Shown in pieces: positions 1 to 6,806 of a stretch of 62,666 nt of DNA. Source of the DNA: Oscillospiraceae bacterium. GTDB taxonomy: Bacteria; Bacillota; Clostridia; Oscillospirales; Oscillospiraceae. Positions within the stretch are counted from its first letter, which is position 1; each line of letters opens with the position of its first letter. The notes beneath the pieces were generated by a model. It had not been told where the DNA came from and searched no databases. It was given only the letters and a program-made list of their open reading frames with translations. Position numbers and translations under genes: made by a program. The stretch lies in contig JAFSEW010000061.1 in the NCBI GenBank assembly GCA_017435525.1, positions 1 to 62,666 of the forward strand. Direction: 5' to 3'.

Positions 1-1312
1 CCGCAACCTTTTTACGGAGCAGTTCAATCGCATCGGGCTTATTCTCTTCGATGACGATGATACCCTTGGGAGCAGCCACGGTCTTCATAACAGCCTTCAG
101 ACCGAATACGATCTCATCGGCATACTCTAAGAGGACTCTGTGGTCAGCGGTCAGCATGGGCTCACACTCACAGGCATTGACCAGAACAGCCTCGATGGGC
201 TTGCCGGGATTGAGCTTGACATAGGTGGGGAATCCGGCGCCACCCATACCGACAATACCTGCATTTTTGACGATCTCGATGATCTCAGCAGGCGTCAGCT
301 CCTCCAGAGGCTTGTTGGGCTTGATGGACTCGTCCGGAGTGTCCTTACCGTCATTTTCGATGACGATGGCAGTGCAGGTACCGCGGGTTGCGTGGGGCAG
401 ATCCTGAATGGCAATAACCTTACCACTGACGGAAGAATGGACAGGCGCGGAAATGAAGCCGGCAGCCTCACCGATCTTCTGACCCATCTTCACATAGTCG
501 CCCACATTGACAATGGGGTTAGCAGGGGCACCCAGGTGCATGGACAGGGGGATCACCACAGTCTCAGGCACAGGGAACTTCACCAGAGCCTTGGCTTGCG
601 TAGGCTCCTTACCCTCCACGGGATGGATACCGCCGTACCAGCCCTCCTGGCGCTTTGCCCGGATCGCCTGCACATATTCATTGATTACCTTGAAATTGAC
701 CTTGGAGTAGTCCCGCAGCTGGACGCTCTGGGCTGCAAACTCTTCCAGACGACCCTGCTTTTCCAGACGCTCCTGGATTTTCTGCCAGGCACAGTCCTTA
801 TCGGGGCTGACTTCGCACTTGCCGTCCTTGGCGCCGCCGCACTGACCGTTCAGCAGGCTCTTGGAGCAGTCCACCACGGGGCAGATGCCGCCGGTCATAC
901 CCAGGTAGCACTGGGCACAGGCGTCACAAGCCTTCTTGGTCAGGGCCATACCATGATGGCCAGTGTAGCAAATAGAGTCGCAAGCCGCATACACGGGCTT
1001 ATCCAGCATAGCTGCCACAGTCTGCACACCCAGACCGCAGGACAGCACCACCACATTTTCCGTGCCCTCAGGCAGCTGCAGTGCCTTGCCGGTATGGTTC
1101 TGATTGCACAGGAAATCTGCCTTCATGACGCCGGTCACATGCTTGTCCAGGCCGTCGGCCAGGGCCACCAGCTTGTCGCATTCCGGCTCTTCCATCGTCT
1201 CAAAGGCTTTAAAGCACTTGTTGCAGGCAACTACAAAGATATTTTCCTTGTCTTCCAGCAGAGCTGCCAGCTCTTCCCAAGGCTTCAGCGCATATTTGGT
1301 GTAGTTTTCCAA
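1..1312 (-). CDS. MetV-RnfC fusion protein, partial (C-terminal end off the window)
   Basis: 437 codons are visible before the left edge. Residues ~25-190 match the methylenetetrahydrofolate reductase C-terminal (MetV) family: a cysteine-rich domain with C30-x2-C33, CDSIC (111-115), CDACAQC (129-135), GICPVVDC (142-149) and NGQCGG (155-160). Residues ~245-437 match RnfC: a barrel-sandwich domain, then GIVGMGGAGFPT (352-363), NACECEPMLTAD (379-390) and IEENKP. In acetogens MetV partners MetF, and RnfC2 supplies an NADH/flavin module to the MetFV reductase, so this protein probably passes NADH electrons towards methylene-THF reduction; that role is inferred. The start is TTG at 1312, with SD GGAAGG seven bases upstream and an in-frame stop just before it; no in-frame ATG occurs until residue 40. 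The rest of RnfC, with its FeS motifs, lies outside, as would any metF partner. Confidence 0.85.
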   Translation of the reverse strand, partial: MENYTKYALKPWEELAALLEDKENIFVVACNKCFKAFETMEEPECDKLVALADGLDKHVTGVMKADFLCNQNHTGKALQLPEGTENVVVLSCGLGVQTVAAMLDKPVYAACDSICYTGHHGMALTKKACDACAQCYLGMTGGICPVVDCSKSLLNGQCGGAKDGKCEVSPDKDCAWQKIQERLEKQGRLEEFAAQSVQLRDYSKVNFKVINEYVQAIRAKRQEGWYGGIHPVEGKEPTQAKALVKFPVPETVVIPLSMHLGAPANPIVNVGDYVKMGQKIGEAAGFISAPVHSSVSGKVIAIQDLPHATRGTCTAIVIENDGKDTPDESIKPNKPLEELTPAEIIEIVKNAGIVGMGGAGFPTYVKLNPGKPIEAVLVNACECEPMLTADHRVLLEYADEIVFGLKAVMKTVAAPKGIIVIEENKPDAIELLRKKVA

Positions 1313-1368
1313 CTCGTCACCTTCCTTATAAATTCCTTAACACCCTACACAGGGTATAGTTCGGTCAG

Positions 1369-1397
1369 ATTGTAGCACAGTTTTTCGGATTTTTCCA
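1369..1397 (-). promoter_or_regulatory. Probable sigma-A promoter of the MetV-RnfC gene
   Basis: On the minus strand TGGAAA (1397-1392) and TACAAT (1374-1369) are 17 bp apart. The -10 is good and the -35 weak. A perfect 5-bp inverted repeat with a 4-base spacer (ACCCT-ACAC-AGGGT, 1342-1355) lies in the leader and could be a small hairpin or an operator. Confidence 0.5.
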
Positions 1398-1446
1398 CTG
1401 TTTTTTTGATTTTCTCAGAATTATCGATTCTTTTTCCCAAGTCCTC

Positions 1447-1474
1447 TTGCATCCTATGGGTTTCATGTTAAAAT
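1447..1474 (+). promoter_or_regulatory. Probable promoter of the ceramidase-like gene
   Basis: TTGCAT (1447-1452) and TAAAAT (1469-1474) are 16 bp apart, followed by SD AGGAGGGG and the ATG at 1504. An overlapping GATAAT could serve as an alternative -10. Confidence 0.45.
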
Positions 1475-1503
1475 GATAATACGCTAACCGCAGGAGGGGT
1501 ATT

Positions 1504-3021
1504 ATGAGCAGAATGAAAATCGGCTGGGCCAGTCGGGATGTATCTACCCAAAAGAGCGTAAATATGTCCGGGCAATTTCACATGCGGATCATCCGTGGGA
1601 TTCTGGACCCCATTACCGTCACCGCCCTGGTGGTGGAAAACAGCGGCGATATCGCCGTGCTTCTGTCCGGGGATATGATCGACTGCCGGGCCCATATTCT
1701 GGATGAACTGCGGACCCGGGTGCATCAGGTGTATCCCCAGATCCCCCCTGAGAAAATTTTAATCAACGCCACCCACACCCATACCGCGGCCACCCATGTG
1801 GGCGGTGTCGGCTCCATTTCCTTCACTAAGGGCGAATCCTTCAATCACGATGGCGTGGAAATCGCCTCCTCCGATGAATACCGGAATTTCCTGGTGGATC
1901 AGATGGTGGATGCCGTGTGCGAGGCTTATGAAAGTCGTGCCGAGGGCGGCATTTCCTACGGCTACGGCTTTGCCGTGGTGGCTTTCAGCCGCAGAGTGGT
2001 GTATTTCGACGATCTTTCCCAGCGCCCCGGTGCTGCCCGTGATTCCACCCACGGCGTGGACGGCCATGTGCGAATGTACGGCGACACCAGCGACCCCATG
2101 TTCAGCCACTATGAAGCCGGTGCCGACCCCTTTGTAAATCTGCTGTTTACCTTCGACCGGGACAATCAGCTCACCGGCGCCGTGATCAATATCCCCTGCC
2201 CCAGCCAGAACTCTGAGGACGAATATCTGGTGTCGGCAGACTACTGGCACGACATCCGCACCGCCATCCGGGAAAAATACGGCAATATCTTCATTCTGCC
2301 CCAGTGCGCCGCGGCGGGTGACCTGTCCCCCCGGCAGCTGCACTACAAAGATGCCCAGGCCCGGCGCTACCGGCTGAAATACGGCGATATCGAAACCCAG
2401 GCAGATAACAAAACCGAGATCATGAACCGCATGGAGATCGCCCAGCGGGTGGCCGCCTGCTTCGACGATGTATACAGCTGGGCCAGCAAGGAGATCGTCA
2501 CCGATCCGGTTGTGGCTCACACGGTGCAAACGGTGGAGCTTCCCCGGCGGCTGGTGACGGAAGAGGAATATGCCGATGCCCTGCAAGGTCTGGAACAGGA
2601 GCAGGATGCCGCCTTTACCTATGACGGCACCCCCCTGGAAAACCTGCACCACAACTCCATCATCATGTCCAAACGTGGCCGTTACAGACGCATTATCGCC
2701 CGGTATGAAAACCAGGATGTCTCTCCCCTGCCCATGGAGCTGCATGTAATCCGCATCGGCGACATTGCCTTTGCCACCAACCGTTTTGAGCTGTTTATGG
2801 ATTATCAGCACCGGATTCAGGCCAGAAGTCCCTTTTTGCAGACCTTTATTGTGCAGCTGGCTGCCCAGCCGGAACTGGACAACGGCTCGTACCTGCCTAC
2901 AGAGCGTGGTCTCTGGGGCAAGGGCTTCGGTGCCAGCGTCTACGACAATCAAGTAACCCCGGAAGCCGGACAGATTATTGTGGAAGAAACCGTCAAATCC
3001 CTGTATAATCTCTGCAAATAA
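1504..3021 (+). CDS. Neutral/alkaline ceramidase-family hydrolase
   Basis: 505 residues related to the neutral/alkaline non-lysosomal ceramidase N-terminal domain family. Evidence is the early VLLSGDMIDC segment (~52-61) and the metal-binding NATHTHTAA motif (~88-96), where the paired histidines are expected zinc ligands. Family members hydrolyse N-acyl bonds in sphingolipids, but many bacterial relatives have unknown substrates. No signal peptide or membrane segment is seen, so a cytosolic hydrolase acting on an imported amide or ester is as likely as a true ceramidase. It starts at ATG 1504 behind a strong SD, is transcribed alone, and ends at a hairpin terminator. The metal-dependent hydrolase family is fairly sure; the substrate is not. 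Confidence 0.7.
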   Translation: MSRMKIGWASRDVSTQKSVNMSGQFHMRIIRGILDPITVTALVVENSGDIAVLLSGDMIDCRAHILDELRTRVHQVYPQIPPEKILINATHTHTAATHVGGVGSISFTKGESFNHDGVEIASSDEYRNFLVDQMVDAVCEAYESRAEGGISYGYGFAVVAFSRRVVYFDDLSQRPGAARDSTHGVDGHVRMYGDTSDPMFSHYEAGADPFVNLLFTFDRDNQLTGAVINIPCPSQNSEDEYLVSADYWHDIRTAIREKYGNIFILPQCAAAGDLSPRQLHYKDAQARRYRLKYGDIETQADNKTEIMNRMEIAQRVAACFDDVYSWASKEIVTDPVVAHTVQTVELPRRLVTEEEYADALQGLEQEQDAAFTYDGTPLENLHHNSIIMSKRGRYRRIIARYENQDVSPLPMELHVIRIGDIAFATNRFELFMDYQHRIQARSPFLQTFIVQLAAQPELDNGSYLPTERGLWGKGFGASVYDNQVTPEAGQIIVEETVKSLYNLCK

Positions 3022-3027
3022 CGCACA

Positions 3028-3058
3028 AAGAGCGTGCTGCGAATGGCAGCACGCTCTT
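3028..3058. terminator. Bidirectional rho-independent terminator
   Basis: A perfect 13-bp stem (3028-3040 / 3046-3058) with a 5-base loop lies between the convergent ceramidase-like and DUF523 genes. T-rich flanks on both strands suit termination in both directions. Confidence 0.8.
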
Positions 3059-3061
3059 CAT

Positions 3062-3490
3062 TTATGCTTTGTACGGCAGATCCTCCGCATCGATAACCCG
3101 GTAGCCTGCGTCTTTCAGGGCCTGGGCGAAGATGCCGGAGCCGGAGATCCGGGTTCCTGTAAAGGTTCCGTCATAGATCTGATTCACGCCGCAGGTGGGG
3201 CTGCGGGATTGGAGCACCGCGCAGTCGATGCCCAAGGTTTTGATTTCCACCATTGCTCTGGCTACCGCATCCCGCAGCGGCGTATCCACAACCTTGCCGT
3301 CCCGGGCGGTGACCACGCCGTTCACAATCTCCACCGGGGTTCTGGGGCAGCCAAGTCCTGCCAGCATTTCCGGGCAAACCGGGACCACCTCATGCCCTTC
3401 CAGGAATTTGATAACAGTGGGATTATAGTTGTTGCCGCCGTTATACTTACAGTTTTCCCCCAGCAGGCAGGCGCTGACCAGAATCTTCAT
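3062..3490 (-). CDS. DUF523 / TudS-like protein (FeS-dependent desulfidase family)
   Basis: 142 residues, the normal length for DUF523. Visible motifs are SACLLGENCKY (7-17), PVCPEMLAGLGCPRTP (37-52) and SRSPTCGV (95-102). In the characterised relative TudS (thiouracil desulfidase), three conserved cysteines hold a [4Fe-4S] cluster whose free iron removes sulfur; C8, C39 and C100 are the likely equivalents. The ATG overlaps the end of the MATE gene by 4 bp, so the two are translationally coupled, suggesting a shared role such as detoxifying and exporting a thiolated base or similar compound. The pairing function is inference. Confidence 0.8.
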   Translation of the reverse strand: MKILVSACLLGENCKYNGGNNYNPTVIKFLEGHEVVPVCPEMLAGLGCPRTPVEIVNGVVTARDGKVVDTPLRDAVARAMVEIKTLGIDCAVLQSRSPTCGVNQIYDGTFTGTRISGSGIFAQALKDAGYRVIDAEDLPYKA

Positions 3491-4866
3491 CCTTTTACCT
3501 CCTCTGCCCTGTTACCATAGGGCGCAGCCTGATGCCGCTTCAGTGCGGGGAAATAGAAGAACAGCTGGGTGATAATGCACAGGCTCCAGCCCACAGGCCA
3601 CACCAGATACAGGAATGTCAAAGTGGGGCACAGGGGGAAGATCAGATACACCCACACAAACCGCAGCACACACATATACAGGAATGTGCAGATGGTAGGA
3701 GGAATGGGCTTACCCATACCACGCAGGGCGCCCCCCATGATCTCATTGATGCCGCAGATGAAATAGGTACTGGAAATAATAACCATTTTCTGCCGGGCGT
3801 AGGCGATGACCGTAGGATCATTGGACATAACGGAAGCCAGCTGCCGGGAGAAAATCGCCGACAGTGCTCCAAAGAACGCACCCAGGCACACCGTGATGAT
3901 TACGCCCCGGAGCACCGACTGGCTGGCCCGCTTCACATTGCCCCGGCCGATGTTCTGGCTCACATAAGGCGTTACCGCCAGTGCCGTGGCACAGCTGATC
4001 TGATAGAGAATGCCGTCGTAGTTGTTAGCAATAGAAATACCGGTGGTGGCTTCCGGGCCGAAGGAATTCACCGTAGCCACGATGATCACATTGGCCATGG
4101 AATACATCACCTGCTGCAAACCGGCGGGAATGCCGATGCGCAAAATGGTGAGCATCTCCGCTTTGTGGAAGCGAACTTTCCGGGGCTGCAGATGTACCAT
4201 ACCCTGGTTATGCACCAACGCATGAACACCCAGCACTGCAGATGTGCCCCAGGAGAGAATGGTAGCCCAGGCAACACCGGCCACACCCAGTCGGAACCAG
4301 GCTGTGAAAACAAAGGTGAAAACGACTTTTACCACGCCGCCAGCGGTGAGAAATACCATGGGCCGCCGGGAATCGCCAGTGGCACGGAGAATGGAGGCGC
4401 AGAAATTATAGAGCATCAGGATCGGTACACCGGCAAAATAGAGCCGGAAGTAAAGCACAGCCTGATCAAAGAGTCTTTCAGGGCAATTGACCCAGGTGAG
4501 GAAGGTCTCCGCTCCCAAAAGGCCAATCACTGTCAGCAGAATACCGGAGAGCAGCGAGAATGCAATGGCTGAATCCACCGCCCAGTTGACGCTGGTCTGA
4601 TCCCGTCTGCCGATATTTCTGGCAATGACAACATTGGCGCCGGAGGAAACACCAATCACAAGGCCGGTGATCATGGAAATCAACGAACCGCAGGAACCAA
4701 CGGCGCCAATGGCGATACCGCCGCCGGTGTCGTAGGCCTTCAGGATGGTCATGTCGATGATGTTAAACAGCGACTGCGTAACATTCATAATCATGATGGG
4801 AATCGCAATGGCAAGTAGGCCCGGAATAATCGGACCGGAAAGCATGTCCACGTCTCTTCGTTTCAT
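3487..4866 (-). CDS. MATE-family multidrug/metabolite exporter
   Basis: 459 residues with about twelve hydrophobic helices in two halves, the usual length for MATE (MOP superfamily) antiporters. The N-terminal MLSGPIIPGLLAIAIPIMIM and the repeated glycine-rich helices fit DinF/NorM-like members. They export cationic drugs or metabolites with sodium or proton coupling. It is the first gene of a two-gene operon with the TudS-like protein. Its promoter carries a perfect 15-bp palindrome downstream of the -10, which suggests repression by a regulator encoded elsewhere. The substrate cannot be read from sequence. Confidence 0.85.
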   Translation of the reverse strand: MKRRDVDMLSGPIIPGLLAIAIPIMIMNVTQSLFNIIDMTILKAYDTGGGIAIGAVGSCGSLISMITGLVIGVSSGANVVIARNIGRRDQTSVNWAVDSAIAFSLLSGILLTVIGLLGAETFLTWVNCPERLFDQAVLYFRLYFAGVPILMLYNFCASILRATGDSRRPMVFLTAGGVVKVVFTFVFTAWFRLGVAGVAWATILSWGTSAVLGVHALVHNQGMVHLQPRKVRFHKAEMLTILRIGIPAGLQQVMYSMANVIIVATVNSFGPEATTGISIANNYDGILYQISCATALAVTPYVSQNIGRGNVKRASQSVLRGVIITVCLGAFFGALSAIFSRQLASVMSNDPTVIAYARQKMVIISSTYFICGINEIMGGALRGMGKPIPPTICTFLYMCVLRFVWVYLIFPLCPTLTFLYLVWPVGWSLCIITQLFFYFPALKRHQAAPYGNRAEEVKG

Positions 4867-4887
4867 AATTTATGGCCTCTTTTCAAC

Positions 4888-4902
4888 TGGAAGCAGCTTC
4901 CA
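4888..4902. promoter_or_regulatory. Palindromic operator candidate for the MATE-TudS operon
   Basis: TGGAAGC-A-GCTTCCA is a perfect 15-bp palindrome just downstream of the predicted transcription start and upstream of the MATE ATG. Position and symmetry fit a repressor site. No cognate regulator is in the window. Confidence 0.5.
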
Positions 4903-4914
4903 TATTGTACCTAT

Positions 4915-4943
4915 CTTATAGCACTCCCGGTGCAGAAAAGCAA
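4915..4943 (-). promoter_or_regulatory. Promoter of the MATE-TudS operon
   Basis: Minus strand TTGCTT (4943-4938) and TATAAG (4920-4915), 17-bp spacer. Confidence 0.6.
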
Positions 4944-4977
4944 CCTCTTTTTCTATAAATTTATACCGAAAAGCAAA

Positions 4978-5006
4978 AAGCCGTGAACGCAGCGCGTTCA
5001 CGGCTT
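4978..5006 (-). terminator. Terminator of the dockerin-cohesin-sortase operon
   Basis: A perfect 13-bp stem (4978-4990 / 4994-5006) with a 3-base loop, followed on the minus strand by a run of T. It lies directly after the sortase stop codon. Confidence 0.85.
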
Positions 5007-5011
5007 CTGTA

Positions 5012-5860
5012 TTAGGTTTCGTCCTCAGTGATCTCTCTGGCGATTACAACAAAGCGTCCATAATCCTGATAATGGTCGCAGGTAACCAGGGTAATCAGGT
5101 TATCATCCATTTCCAGTTCGAAGTCCAGATCGTAGTAAGACTTTTCCTTGTAAGCCTGCTCAGCTCTCTTCAGATCAGCCTCATCAATAGCATCCACAAA
5201 CTGGTAGAACTTGAAAACCATCTCATAACTGAAATACACGCGGTCACGGAAAGCTGCAATAACCTCATACTGGCGCTTCTCATACAGGGTGTTAAACTCA
5301 ACAATGGGATGTTCCTTCCAGAATTCCTCTTTCTCGTAATCCAGCAAACCGGCAAACATGGTGCCGTTGTTCATGTTGTGGGCGTAGATGATCAGGTTCT
5401 GGCTCTCAGGATCCATACTGCAGATGCCATCGATAAAGGGCAGACCGTAGGCATTACGCTTACCTTCAAAATTCATATGGATGTACTTCTCGGGATCATC
5501 CGGGGTATACATCACAGGATAGTCGATCTTGGTGTCTTCGATTTTAATCCAACCAACAAGATCAGGATTTTGCGCATAGAGGGAAGCCATATCTTCCATC
5601 ATCACAAGAGGAATCTCCTCAGTGGTTTCCGGAGGAATCGTCTCAGTCTCAGCAGGAGCGGTAGTTGTAGGTGCCTGGGTGGAAGGGGCAGTAGAGGGAG
5701 TGATATCAGGAATCTCAAAGTAGGGCTTTAAAATCAGCATGGCAGCAAGCACCAGGAACAGGACACCTGCAACAAAAATGAGGGTCCATTCCAGGTTGGT
5801 GAGCTTACGCTTTTTGCCGCTCTTGGGAGTTTCCTGACGCTTTTTGGGTTTGTTTTCCAT
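5012..5860 (-). CDS. srtB: Class B sortase
   Basis: 282 residues: a basic N-terminus, one membrane helix (~25-44), a Thr/Pro/Glu-rich stalk (52-84), then the sortase barrel. Catalytic residues are H161 in YAHNM, C261 in TLVTCDHYQDYGRF and R269. The DYPVMY and MNFEGKRNAYG segments are typical of SrtB. The enzyme cleaves a sorting signal at the membrane and links the protein to peptidoglycan or to another surface protein. It is last in an operon after a dockerin protein and a cohesin protein, and the cohesin protein ends in a fitting sorting signal, so that is its likely substrate. The SipW-locus subunit with PPQTGD at 60401-61306 may be another. SD AGGAG precedes the ATG. Confidence 0.92.
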   Translation of the reverse strand: MENKPKKRQETPKSGKKRKLTNLEWTLIFVAGVLFLVLAAMLILKPYFEIPDITPSTAPSTQAPTTTAPAETETIPPETTEEIPLVMMEDMASLYAQNPDLVGWIKIEDTKIDYPVMYTPDDPEKYIHMNFEGKRNAYGLPFIDGICSMDPESQNLIIYAHNMNNGTMFAGLLDYEKEEFWKEHPIVEFNTLYEKRQYEVIAAFRDRVYFSYEMVFKFYQFVDAIDEADLKRAEQAYKEKSYYDLDFELEMDDNLITLVTCDHYQDYGRFVVIAREITEDET

Positions 5861-5879
5861 AATAGGTCTCCTGAATCAT

Positions 5880-5909
5880 GATAAGCGGTGGCCGAAGCCA
5901 CCGCTTATC
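5880..5909 (-). other. Intercistronic UUCG hairpin between the cohesin and sortase genes
   Basis: A perfect 13-bp stem (5880-5892 / 5897-5909) closes a UUCG tetraloop on the transcribed strand, with no following U-run. This fits an mRNA stabiliser or partial attenuator that keeps sortase output below that of the upstream structural genes, rather than a full terminator. Confidence 0.65.
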
Positions 5910-5926
5910 TCTGGAAAGTGCTTAAA

Positions 5927-6778
5927 TTACAGAGCGAACTTGCGCTTCAGCATGTAGCCAGCCAGGGTGATCATAGCGATCACAGCAACGGCAGAACCAA
6001 CAACAACGGGAGTGATGTCGCCGGTCAGAGGAATCTTGTCCAGACCCTCGACAGTGTAACCACAAACCTCACACTTGTGAGTCTTGATGGTAACCAGGAA
6101 GCCGTCGATCTCTTCGGTCTTCTCCAGCTCCTTCAGCTCGACCATCTTGTGGCCTTCGTTCTCAACGGCGTCGCAACGGACGCAGGCACGCTGGTGGTAG
6201 TTGGGGTTGCCGATGTCAACCCAGTCGCCGAAAGCGTGGCCCAGGGGCTTAGCACCCTGACGGGTCTCGGTCTCGCCGCAGGTAGCACAGGTGCGCTGAT
6301 CGACACCGTACTCATCACAATCGGGAGCCTTGATCTCAACCCACTCGCCCCACTCGTGGACATGCTCGGGAGCCTTCACAACATTAACAACCAGCTCGAA
6401 GTCAACACCGACCAGAGCTTCGTTGTAAGCGTCCAGCAGAGCAGCGGTAACATCGTAGTTGCCTTCGCCCTTAACATTGAAGGTAGCGTTGAACAGAACG
6501 CCGTCGCCTTCGATGTTAGCACCGTTCTTAACGAACAGAACCAGGCCTTCAGCATTGTTGACGTCCAGCATGCCACCAGCGGACAGAGCGCCCTCGGTAA
6601 CAGCAGCCAGCTCCAGAGCGGCAGCGTCGAAGCCCAGCTTGATCTGATAAGCAGCGAAGCCGGGGTTACCCTTAGCGGAAACAGTGATTTCAACGGTCTC
6701 ACCCTCAGCTGCGAAAGCGGAGGTAGCCAGAGCCAGCAGCATTACAGCAACCAGCAGGAAAGAAATAATTTTTTTCAT
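5927..6778 (-). CDS. Surface-anchored cohesin-domain protein
   Basis: 283 residues. A signal peptide (~1-24, ATSAFAAE) precedes a single cohesin-type beta-sandwich (~27-135; FAAYQIKLGFDAAALEL, then GEGNYDVTAALLDAYNE). Residues ~140-245 hold CxxC repeats (CATCGETET, CVRCDA, CEVCGY) with GH motifs, common as spacers in Clostridia surface proteins and probably metal-binding. The C-terminus has IPLTGD (249-254), a hydrophobic helix (~257-276) and KRK, a sorting-signal arrangement. The neighbouring sortase gene and the dockerin gene 28 bp upstream suggest that this protein displays dockerin-bearing partners on the wall. SD AAGGAG precedes the ATG. Cohesin specificity is not readable. Confidence 0.85.
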   Translation of the reverse strand: MKKIISFLLVAVMLLALATSAFAAEGETVEITVSAKGNPGFAAYQIKLGFDAAALELAAVTEGALSAGGMLDVNNAEGLVLFVKNGANIEGDGVLFNATFNVKGEGNYDVTAALLDAYNEALVGVDFELVVNVVKAPEHVHEWGEWVEIKAPDCDEYGVDQRTCATCGETETRQGAKPLGHAFGDWVDIGNPNYHQRACVRCDAVENEGHKMVELKELEKTEEIDGFLVTIKTHKCEVCGYTVEGLDKIPLTGDITPVVVGSAVAVIAMITLAGYMLKRKFAL

Positions 6779-6806
6779 AGTGTTTTCTCCTTATTTGGAA
6801 AGAGGA

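Noticed and set aside
140-1375. 411-codon plus-strand open frame at the left edge
   Set aside because: The minus strand carries the real gene (MetV-RnfC), which has no stop inside the window and so is easy to miss.
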